Shown piece after piece: positions 14,601 through 26,600 of a stretch of DNA of 64,000 nucleotides. Numbering within the stretch: the stretch's first letter is position 1; each line of letters opens with the position of its first letter. This DNA comes from Protea cynaroides (taxonomy: Eukaryota > Streptophyta > Magnoliopsida > Proteales > Proteaceae). The stretch is from contig CM053274.1 in NCBI GenBank assembly GCA_028583415.1, positions 91,085,549 through 91,149,548 of the forward strand, in the 5' to 3' direction. The notes under the pieces were generated by a model, which ran no database searches, was not told where the DNA came from, and was given only the letters and a program-made list of their open reading frames with translations. The position numbers were made by a program, and so were the translations under genes.

Positions 14601-17600
14601 AGAGAAACTCTCCATATAAGACTCTCCAACAATAGAAAAGAGATCCTCCTTTTATTTGGAAAGTTTCCAAACTCGGAGTTTGATTTAGGGCCTTACGGTC
14701 GGACGTACAGTCGCATAATCTGTCGATCGTACGCTTGAAAACATCGTCCGTACGGCTATTGATCAGTGGTCTTTATTTTCTATCATATGGTCGGCCATAC
14801 CTACCCAGGTAGTCGACCATACACTTGATTTTTAATGTTTTCAAGACGATTCTCTTACCTGGTCTCGTGGTCATTCTTTACATGGTTGGTCCACTTGATC
14901 CAACAATGATGGGAAAACCTGGCACGACACGGTTAAACCGGGTTAGTGGAGTGCGGGTCTTACACTTTCTCTTCCATGTTAGGGGTCCCCAAGGATTAAA
15001 GTATTGCATATCGGCATCCTATCGATTGGATGATTTTAAGAGACGTATCGTATCGTATCGTATCGTGAATATGGTGGATGGGCATGGATACAGGGCAAGA
15101 TATGCACATGAATGATTAGGGAACATACAAAAAAATTTTAAAGCATAAAAATACTATAAATAAACAATATAAAAAAGAAAAATGTTTTTTACATTAAGTT
15201 TAATTGTCACACCCCAATTCCGACTGAACAAGAAGTGTGAGTGAATTGCCATTAAACCAACGGTTCACACTAGGATCTCAATAAGACCGTGTCAATAGCC
15301 AAACCAACGCATATAACCACAATCAGAATATAATAATATAGTGGAAGTCTTACTAAATGAACTGAGTAATCTATTGATAAATAAATAAATTATTTCAATT
15401 ATTCAATGAACCAAAACATAATAAATCCCTATTACATTGTGTTGAATGATGGAATGACTTGTCCGTAATAGACAGATGTCCTCTTATTTATAATGTGAGA
15501 ATGAATACAAAGAAAGAAAGAGATAATACAGGTAGTACAATACAGGTAGTACAATGAGGGTAGTACAGGTAGTACAATTGTACAATACAGGTAGTACAAT
15601 GAATCTAGACAAAAAATGAAATACGTAATATTCTCAACACTCTCCCTCAAGTTGGTACATATATATCATGCATGCCCAACTTGGACAATATCATATGGAA
15701 AGATTTCCTTGGCAGACCTTTGGTGAAAATGTCTGCTAGTTGGTCCTCTGATCTGACAAACGGAATCTCGATTTGTCTACTGTCCAGTTTCTCATTGATG
15801 AAGTGACGGTCTACTTCAACATGTTTTGTCCTATCATGCTGAACCGGATTATTAGCAATGCTAATGGTTGCTTGATTATCACAGAATAATTTCATGGACT
15901 GGTTACACATAACCTTTAAATCTTTGAGTAGTCGTTGTAACCATAGTAGTTCGCATATTCCATGCGCCATTGCTCTGTATTCTGCTTCTGCACTGGATCG
16001 GACAACTACATTTTGCTTCTTGCTGCGCCAGATTACCAGATTGCCACCCAAGAATGTGCAATAACCAGAGATAGACTTACAATCAGGACTTCCTGCCCAA
16101 TTTGCATCAGTATAAGTCTCTGCCTGGATTTGTTTATTTGGTGAATCTGAAATGGCTTATGCTTCCATTTTCAGAGGGTCCTTAGGAGATAACAGGATTC
16201 CTCTTTCAGGGACTGACTTTAGGTAGTGCAGTATTCGATAGACAGCCTCCATATGTGTAGAGTATGGGTTGTGCATAAACTGGCTTACCAAACTAACTAC
16301 GAATGCAATATCTGGCCATGTGTGGGCAAGATATATGAGTTTGCCAATAAGTCTCTGATATCTTCCTTTATCTTCTGGTGTGCCTTCTTTTGCCCTTAGC
16401 TTGGTATTGGGATCGAGAGGAGTATCACAAGGTCGAGCCCCAAGTAACCCTGTTTCTGAGAGAAGATCAAGAACATACTTTCTTTGAGACAGATAGATGC
16501 CTTTTGCAGATCTGACAACTTCAATCCCAAGAAAGTACCTAAGTTTGCCAAGGTCTTTGATCTCAAACCCCTTCCCTAGAAATGCCTTTAGTTTCGTGAT
16601 TTCATCATTGTTATTGCCAGCGATGAAGATATCATCTACATATACAAATAAGGCAGTAAAAGTGTTAGAGGAATGTTTTATAAATAAAGTATAGTCAGCA
16701 TTGGTTTGAATATAGCCAAATGCTACCATAGCTTTATTAAATCTTCCAAACCATACTCTAGGGGATTGTTTTAGACCATAAAGAGATCGCTTCAACTTGC
16801 AGACTTTTCCTTGGCTTTTATCATCTGTGAAACCCGGTGGGCAGTCCATATAGACATCTTCAGTAAGTTCTCCATGAGGAATGCATTTTTTACATTTAAC
16901 TGTTGCAAGTCCCAGTTGTGATGTACAACACAGGATAGTAAAACCCTGATGGTAGTCATTTTGGCCACTGGAGCGAAGGTTTCTTGGTAGTCAATCCCAT
17001 ATGTTTGAGTAAATCCCCGTGCAACCAATCTAGCCTTGTACCGATCAATAGTCCCATCTGATTTCTGTTTCACTGTAAAGATCCACTTGCATCCTACTGA
17101 CCTTGATCCTGCAGGAAGTGGAATAAGATTCCATGTACCATTTTTCTTCAGAGCCCTCATTTCTTCCACCATTGCAGCTTTCCACCTTTCATCCATAATT
17201 GCATCCTGCCATTTTTGAGGAACAGACACAGAAGAGAGCGAAGACACAAAAACACGGAAAGAAGGGGAAAGGGAGTCATAGGAAACATAATTGGAAATAG
17301 GATGTAGGGTGCAGGCCCTAGTTCCTTTTCGAAGTGCAATTGGAAGATCAGGATCAGAAGGAGTAAGTTCCTTACCAGAAGAAGGCTCAGTAGACTTAGT
17401 TTCTGGATCCAGGGCTAGCGCAAGAACATGTGCAGGAGTGGTAGTGGCCTTTCCTTGCTTGTCTTTGGCACGGCTATAAACTTGCAGAGGTGGCTTGGTG
17501 GTTGGATGCTTGGATGGTGCAGTTGTATCGAGCACTTGTTCATGGACTATTTCTGGTACATCAGGTATATCTGGTATAAGTACATTAGGGATATCAGGTG

Positions 17601-20600
17601 CATCTTCAACTGTCTGTGTCTCCCCCTGAAGAGGAGCCTGATAATAAGAGAGATGCTCATGAAAAATGACATCTCTACTAACAAGGACCTGACGAGAGGG
17701 AGGATGATAACACTTGTATCCTTTCTGTGTTGCAGAATACCCTAAAAATATGCACTTTAATCCACATGGATCAAGCTTGCCTGGGGAACGATGGTTACGA
17801 GCATAACAAAGACAACCAAAGACTCTAGGAGGAAGAACAAAATCAGAATTTCCACGTAAGATGTCCAAGGGAGCCTTGTTGATCAGGGATGCTCCAGTGA
17901 GGACAGCATCACTCCAGTATTGAGCGGGAACATGTCTCTCAAACATTAGTGCTCTAGCTGTTTCGAGTAAGTGGCGATTCTTTCTTTCAGCGACTCCATT
18001 CTGAGCAGGAGTGTCTACACAACTTGTCTGATGAATTATCCCGTTATCAGCCAAGTATTGCTGAAAAAATCCTTCAAGATATTCCTTACCATTGTCACTA
18101 TGGAGCATCTTCAACTGAGTTTGAAACTGCGTCTTGATCATATTGTGGAAATGGCGGAAGCATGCAAAAACCTTTGACGCATCAGATAGACCCATGTAGT
18201 ACGAGTGTGACAATCAGTAAAGGTTACAAACCACCTATGACCAGAAATAGAGGTAGTCCGTGTTCGACCCCAAACATCAGAATAGACTAAATCAAAGATA
18301 CAAGGACTTCTTGAAGCATAAGGTAAATAAGAAATACGAGCCTGTTTGGCCAAAACACAAGCCTCACATAATAACTCGTCTTTATTACATTGTTTAAATA
18401 ATTTTGGAAAAAAATGAGATAGAACAGCAGAAGAGGGATGCCCAAGACGGTGGTGCCACTGCTGAAGGGTACTAACTGCGGAATGGGAGGAAGGTGTTGA
18501 ACGACCATTGTCAAGCAAGTACAGGCCACCATGCACACTACCATGTCCAATCGTCTTCCCGTTTTCCAGATCCTGAATCATACAATAGGTAGGAAAAAAT
18601 GTTACTTTACAATTTAGAGACTTTGTAAGACTACTAATGGAGAGTAAATTTCTGGATAAATTAGGAACATGTAGAGCGGAATTCAAATCAAGGGAGGAAG
18701 AACAGTGGATGGATCCAATTCCAGATATAGGAGAGAGGGATCCATCAGCGACCTTCACAGTATTATGTCCAGAAGAAGGAGAGTATAAATAAAAGGACTC
18801 AGACGAACCAGTCATGTGGTCAGTGGCTCCAGTATCTATAACCCAAGGGCTAGAGATAGAGAAAGCACAATGACCATCATGGGAAATACCTGAATGAACA
18901 AAAAAAGAACCTGGATTGGTAGATGCAGATGTGGATGATTGATTTGTAGTCGCAGGTGGTAGTCGAAGGAGATACCGGAGAGTCTGAAGTTCTTGTGCAG
19001 AGAGTTGTGGCAGAGGACCAATAGGAGGACTTGCTTCAGTTTGATGTGCCTGAGGTACGTGGGAGGACTTTGCCTTGTGCATACCTTTTTCCCGACGTTT
19101 TGCTTCAAAATCTGCCGGTTTGCCATGAAGTGTCCAGCATGTGTCTTTGGTGTGCCAAAGCTTGCTACAATACTCACATTTGATAGCATCACGGGAAACA
19201 TGAGGATTCTTGTATATCTGAGTATTTGTCTGGAGAGCAGACCTATCCGGAACAGAAGGGGACAACATTGTTATTCGTCGTTGGTCCTCTAACTGAACCA
19301 TGGAATAAGCCTGTTCCAGGGTGGGGAAAGGGTCCCTGCTGAGAATCTGTGAGCGAATAGGATCAAGCTCCACATTTAGTCCTGCCAGAAAAGTATAAAC
19401 CCTGTATTTCTCTTCCCTTTTGTGAAATAGGGTAGCATCTTCTTCACATTTAGCATGAATAGAATCATAAAAATCAATTGTTTGCCAATAGCTCCCCAAC
19501 TTAGTATAATATTGGGATACAGTCAATTCTTTTTGGATAGTTTCATGAACACTTTTTTGAATGGCACAAATTAAAGCAGCATTTCCAACTTGGGAATAGG
19601 TGTCCTTAGCAAACTTCCAAATTTGTGCAGCAGTATCCAATAACAAATAGCCCTCGGCTATAATGGGTTGCATGGAATTGAGGAGATATTGCATTACCAA
19701 TGAATTTTCAGCATGCCATTTCTCCAAAACAATGTCCTTGGTCAAAGGTTTTTCCTTGGTGCTGGTGAGATATTCCGATAATCCCCGAGCTGTAATTGAG
19801 AATTGGGTGGCCCGAGACCACATTAGGTAATTACCACCATCAAGTTTAGTGGTATTAGTGGGAATAGTGAGATTGTCTATTTTAAAACTCTCTATCCCAG
19901 AAGAGGTTACTTCAGATGTCATCCTTGAGTTGTGTATTCAAGAACAAACATCCAAAAACAATATGAACAACCTCCCTATTTGGTTATATCACAATATATG
20001 GAGATCAAAGTAGAAATATCACTTGTCAGATATTCTAACTTGTCCCATGTGCAACATAATATATGGAAATCAATTCTGGTTTACACCCACTTTTTTGTTT
20101 ATTGGGGTAAACTCAGAAACTCATAGATATCCGACCAGACTGAACCATATTATTAATATCCAGACTGATAAAAAAAAAATTGATTTCCAATAAAGTAAAT
20201 AAAAAAATGATCCATAATGAGGGATAAAAAGAAGGGCAGTACCTATATCATTGTATGATTCCCTCTTTGGTTGCTGCCCCTAGTGGGGAGAGAAAAAAAA
20301 AACAAAAGAAAAAGAAAAGAAAAGAAAGAAAGTTAGTGGTCGGCGGAGGTAGGTTGGCGGCGGCGGTGGTGAGGCAGCGGTGGTGGTGAGGCGGCGGAGG
20401 GATCTGGCAGTAGAGCTAACTTGGCTCTGATACCATGTTGAATAATGGAATGACTTGTCTGTAATAGACAGAGGTCATCTTATTTATAATTTGAGAATGA
20501 ATACAAAGAAAGAAAGAGGTAGTACAGGTAGTACAATACAGGTAGTACAATGAGGATAGTACAGGTAGTACAATGAATCTAAACAAAAAATGAAATACGT

Positions 20601-23600
20601 AATATTCTCAACACATTGTCTTATAAGTCAAACTGAAATAAAATAAAATAAACCAAGTATATCCTAGAGGTACACGTAGTAAGGGCACTTGCATAATGCA
20701 TCATGCTCGTCCTCCCCTGCTTGTACATCTAAAGCAGCAACAATTCCATAAGCTGGAGCAGCAACAATGTCTTCCACCGTATAACCTGCATTCACATCTA
20801 AAAATACTGTATATACAAAGGTGAGCTCACAACTTAGCTCAGTAAGAAGATCAGACAATACAACAGGCAATATGCATGAGTAACATTCACATTTGATCTG
20901 GTATACTTGCACAGTGCTATGGTAAGGATAGGTTGCACTCCACATCTCCATGCACGAGAGTGTGAGCAAGGCCAACGGATCATACACATGTAGCCCCACA
21001 TCACTCACTCTGGTATAGAGATAGAGCTAGAGTCTGGTGGTCAGGCTGCGCTACAATCCCACGTCCTCTCCCTGATACCCTACACTGTACCAATACCTAC
21101 ACCCCTATTGGCGAGGACTTGCAAGTGGATTCATCACTAACCAATCATACATGTCATCACAGTATCCAAGGCCCTATCCCAGCATAACTCCCTAAGGCAT
21201 AGAGATAGGGCTCAAGTCTGGCGGCCAGGCCATAGACCATAATGCCACGTCCTCCCTCTGATACCTTACCTGTACCAAGCATGCTAAGATAGTAACGATA
21301 CGAAAATGTGCTAGTGTGAGGAATGATCCAAGACCCCAGGCCTTTCCCATTCCACACACAAACAAAAACAATCATGTCCTAGCATAACGAGTATGCATGA
21401 ACAGAATAATAGCAGAAAGTAAATATGACATGTTAATATGCACAACTATCACACCACAAAAACAAGAATAATTAACAATGTTTTATTGTTATTAGTAAAT
21501 TAGGGTTTAGGTCCGATTCCCTTACCTGACGCTTGATTGCAAACTTTCTCTACATCACAGAGTCCAACCTTGTTGTCAAAAGGTCCTTACATATCATTAG
21601 GGTTTGGTTAGAATTAGATCCATAGGGTTTATGTTGGTCGGAAACCAACTGGGGTCGAAAAACACCCCTTTCTGTACGTACCGGTCGTCGGTCACTATAC
21701 AGTAGTGCCACCAGTATGGTCTACCAGACAACCTTGGCAGGCTTCCCGAGAGGGTACCGGTCGCAGTACCAGTCGCACCTAGTGCCACCGGTATGATCGA
21801 CTGGTATGTCTCTGTAAGACCACCAACATGGTGTTCGTCTTTCGTCGGTCTTCCAACTTAACTTCTAGGGTTCTTCTATGCATTTTAGGCCCAAGTTACG
21901 TATTAGGATTTGTTTTATCTCCCATTCAGTCCTACGTTTTGATGAACCTTGATTTAGAGTTCAGATCTAAGGTTCATCGAACGAATTAGGGTTTTTGTAT
22001 AAATACATAATCTTGCATGGTATTGATCAACATTTAAATTAACCTAAGGACTAGAGAGGTACAGACACTTACCGTTGGTCTATGAACTATGACGTTTTTC
22101 TTTCAACGGAGTCTCCTCTGCATCCTTCCTCCGCTCCTTTCTCCTCTTCAAATCTCCTTCTCGTCTCTAGGGTTTGTGAGAGTTAACAAAGAGGATCTAA
22201 GGAGGTTAAGGAGTCAATATATATACTAGGGTAGGTTTTAGGAGAGTTTCCTACGTAAGGAAGGTCTCTAAAATTGAGATTTAGAAAGCGAGACCCACTA
22301 GGATTCGTTTTCAAATCTAACTAGTCTGCCCGTACAGACATTACCGGTCAACCGATATGGTAGACCAGTATCATGAGACCAGTATGTCTCATGACACTTC
22401 CCATCTGGTCCATTTAAACTATTTTCATACCTCAACTTTGTGGTTCGTTATCTTCTCATCCCGTCTGGTTCTGTTATGATTGAAAAACCTATTACGGACT
22501 TACGACACGAAATATAGGTTTAGATCGGGTTCGTGGGGTGCGGATCTTACATTAATACTATGCCGAGTTCAGAGCTATGTTTTGAGTTTTTAGTCCTTAT
22601 TAGGATGGTGTTCAGATAGGTTTCAACCTCCTAGGAGTAAGTGTGTTTGTTTGCCTTATTTTTTTATAAAGTTTATACTATTTCTCTTGTTTTCGTTGGA
22701 TGGTGCAGATATTTTCAATATACTGTCAAGTATGGAGCAGTGTCTATATTAAAAGAAAATATACTTTCATTACCTTTTATTAGAATGTATACAATATTAT
22801 GTTACATCCGGAAACACTATATCACACCATACACAATATCACCCCTTAAAAAGACAAAATGAAAGAGAGAAATCAGAAGTATGGAGCAATTTGCTTCTCG
22901 AAGGATCTGTTTCCTCCGCTAGACTCAATGAGGAGGAAGCAAGGTCTGCCCCAACATCAATTAACTTCAAGGCTGCTTCCAGTGACTGGTATGTCTTTTT
23001 TTTTCTTCTTCTTCTTCCTCCTTTGATTTTTGTTCTGTTATTCCTTTCCCTTCTCTGCTTCTTCCAATTTTTTTTCTCTTCTTCTACGGTTCTAACAATC
23101 ACCTAAGACAAAAATCAGTGAGTTGCAGCCGTTGTCGATACGATGTATCGACTAGTATCGATCTGTATTAGTCCGATACTGGTCGATACTGACCGATACA
23201 TGTCGATACGTTTCTTTTTTTTTGAAATTTTTAAATGAGAAAATGGAAATGCAAACATTCATTTTTGACGTATCGGCCATATTGGAGGGGTGTCGATCTG
23301 TATCGACCCATCTCGGTTTGATACGGTCGATACCCACCAATGCACTTACTGTTTAAAAAAATTGGGAGACGTATCATTGTATCCTATCGACCATTGTCGA
23401 TACCGATACATATCAGCCAATACGCCCCGTATCGATACGATACTTGAAACCATGGGGTCCCCCTTTCTCTAGGGGATCTCTTATTATATTTTCGTTCATC
23501 TCTTGTTTAATATATACTTTTATTTCAAACCCCCCCCCCCCAACAATAAAAAAAGCAATTGTCATCTACATACAGTGTACTACTTATAAGGATGTGGTAA

Positions 23601-26600
23601 TGAAATTACATGACAACTAAAACATTCTTTTGTAAAACATTCAAGATTGGTGATTGCAGGAGCAAAATAAGAAAATTTATGGAATATCAACTCTCAAAAT
23701 AATCATGTACAAACCATATTTATCACAGCGAAAAGGCAACCTAGGGTGTTAGCTTGGAGGGTCAATGAATGTCCAAGGCGCCTGGACGCCTAGGCATCTC
23801 CTAGACGGTGCCTTGATAACTATGGTACATACCATAATAGAAGAACAGAGGACAAATTAGTCCAACAGATCTTAAAAGGATATGAAGAACTAGATAAAAA
23901 ATATGCCTTTTGTATGTAAAGAATGCCTTTTAATTCGAAAGTAACATATGGTCAAACTGGAGACACTACCGATAATATGAGCATCATTAATTTAAAACAC
24001 TAGACTCACTTGCTTTGTTCCCCAAAGACCAAGATTTTCCAAACAAAAAATCAGATTATTATGCAGCTTCTCGAGTGACTTCTTACTGTTCTGTAGGCGG
24101 CTACGATCACCAGCCTTCATGCGCAGCTTTGACATACACTGCTTTTAACACAATAGAAATAGGAAGGTAAAATCTTATTGAGGAAAAAATGAAAACTAAA
24201 ATCCAAGGTAATGAAGAAAATATCTAATAACAAAGTACCTGGCCTTTTATATCCTCAAGTTTTTTAACACATGATGCCTCATAGCTCAAATAAGCATTCA
24301 TAACAGGACCATAGTAATAAAATTTTACTTTCGGAGATGCCACAAAAATTTCCAATTCTTCTTTGTCGGTGACAGAATGAACCTGTGAAACTTAAAGGAG
24401 TTAAAGAACAGCCACACTAATCGATTTATATCTAGGTTAGGCATCCACATGTCCAACTTCCTCAAAAACACATGCATGGCATACAATTGGAGGCTTGGAG
24501 CACACTGAAGAGTAACCCACATGTCGGTAGGCTCACCAAGGAGTAGTCAAAAAGCTGACTAATTAGATGATTATAACTATTTAGCAGATATACCCCGCTT
24601 CTATCATGTTGAATTGCACAAGTCACAAACAACATGATCAAAGATCATCAAAATTTAAAATATATGAAAAAATTGCCAGTGTTTCTGGTTATATGATTGC
24701 CGGGTTCAGTTGAATACCTTCAAACATTTGTTCAAACGAGGGAAACAAGCTCATCTAATGTGATTTGGTGTTGAAAGCATTGATTAGTATCAGGGAATCT
24801 TGGAAACACTAAAAATAAAATTCATACTTGGATATGGTCCACTATTATACCCCTCATCATTCCATTATGAATAGAAATGGTGGACTCTTAATCCTACCTT
24901 CTTCATTTTATTTGCTTTTCAAATGTTACTGACAAGTATGTATAACAGAGGGTTTGGTACTTAGGATCATCCAACAGGCCAAATTTTGAATTTGAGATAC
25001 CTTTTGTGGAAACCCAAAGATTATAATAAGTCCCAGACCCACTGTTTTGTGTATGACATATGTAAGAGTCTAATGGAGGTGAGACCAGAAGAGGTCCTGA
25101 TCCAGGTCCTCATAGTACCCTTCAGGCTTCAAGACTACAACAGCAGATAAACAGGCGAGGAGATTGAAAGTTTTGCTCAAAATTAGTTGTCAGACCACAC
25201 CTTCGCATCAAGTAGTTTCTCAAGACTGTTTATACATATTGGTAGTTCCACTTCATTGGATGCACCTGAAAGAGAACAGTTCAACCATATGAAGTCAAAG
25301 GAAAAAAAAAAAGTGTGCAAGTGATAAAAGTAAACTATTGTTTTCCAACACAAAGATCATAGACTAAATAACAAGATTCCTCCATTTTCTGGGAATATTA
25401 TACTCCCAAACAAAAAAATTTTATTCCTCCTGTAGCTCCAATTTAGATACCATAAAGGTCTATCTTGTCTTTTGCTGTTCCTTAAGTAAGAGTATATTCT
25501 TTAGAGAAATTTAATTAGATTATCATAACAAATGCAATTTTCATATTGGCTAGTCTAGTAAAAGGAAATTCATTAAGTTGTGACTTTTGGTATATGCAAT
25601 CAGCTATATGTATGAGGCAAAAGATCATGCTTGTCAGAAATCAAGTTAAGCGAATCCATAACCTAAAATCAAAAAGATGTAACAAATTGCAAAGGAGACG
25701 GATCAGCAGGAAGTACATTTCTAAGGTAGAAGTAGAATCAAATACAAGTAACCAGTACCCTCCCCGACCCCCACCTCCAAACCCCGACAAAGTTTGACCT
25801 TAAGCAGAACAAAATTCAAGGAAGGGGAAGAAGTTGAAAATTGAATTGACGATTATAGAATAGAGATTCAGACTGAGCCAAGACAAGAAAATCCTGCTCT
25901 CAGGTGGCAAATACTGAATTGAACTCCCAGGTGGACCATGCAGTAGTTCAGCACATTTAAACTCCACCTCCCCACAATGTAATTATACTCAATATGGATG
26001 GGATTCCATGGGAAATCCTTACCTGGAAGCTTTTACTGTTGTAACAAAACCACACGAACAAAGTACTAAACCAGAAAAAAAAAACTAATAAACAAGAAGA
26101 AGAGAGTTGAAGAAGAAGAAAAAGAGAGTGAGAGAATCACGAAAACCTGAAGAAGGCTGGTGCCGTGATCTGTAACTCTCCCTTCAGCCCAAAACTTATA
26201 TTTATAAGTAAAAACAGAATCCATTACATTAGAAAGTCTCCAAAAATAAAGAGAATAAAATAAGGAACAAAAATAACAGAATAAGTAAACAAATAATGAG
26301 AGAAAATAGGAAACAGAGGAGCCAGTCAATGTCGCTGGCTCTAATCACCGCCAGTGACAATTGCTGGTCCTCGATATGGGCTAGTCTTTGTCGATATGGG
26401 CCTGTGTAGTGTTAACACCCTCCCTCAAGCTTGGAGTATACAGATCACCCAATCCAAGCTTAACAGTTTAACCGACATGCAGCTCCGAACAGAGGCTTTA
26501 TAAGAATATTAGCAAGTTGATTTGAAGAAAATACAAATGGAGTAACAACTATCTTCTTCATAACAGCATCTCGAACAAAATGACAATCAACTTCAATGTG

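Larger units (their letters stand above)
15440..20613 (-). mobile_element. Copia LTR retrotransposon 1, complete but defective
   Basis: This 5.17 kb element has LTRs at 15440-15639 (3' LTR) and 20436-20613 (5' LTR). Both run TGTTGAAT..CTCAACA and are flanked by perfect CATTG duplications (15435-15439 and 20614-20618). Next to the 5' LTR on the minus strand is TGGTATCAGAGC (20435-20424), the primer site for initiator tRNA-Met. A purine tract, TTGAGGGAGAG, abuts the 3' LTR. Domain order gag, protease, integrase, RT, RNase H shows Ty1/copia. The short LTRs and compact length suggest an Ale-like lineage (inference). By eye the LTRs differ at about nine sites plus one indel of about 22 bp. Confidence 0.93.
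15205..22551 (-). mobile_element. Solo LTR copy C, split by a nested Copia element
   Basis: The left end is TGTCACACCCCAATTCCG and the right end GGTGCGGATCTTACA, with a perfect 5-bp duplication TTAAT (15200-15204 and 22552-22556). Removing the Copia insertion (15,440-20,613 plus one 5-bp duplication) leaves about 2.17 kb, matching copies A and B. The minus strand has a TATATATATTGACTCC promoter-like stretch near 22,220, which fits the orientation. It is older than the Copia element that sits in it. Confidence 0.75.

Noticed and set aside
22839..23102. Reading 22.9 kb as a true DCL4 exon 9
   Set aside because: The sequence does not align with DCL4 there, whereas 6,985-6,847 does and joins exon 8 in phase.
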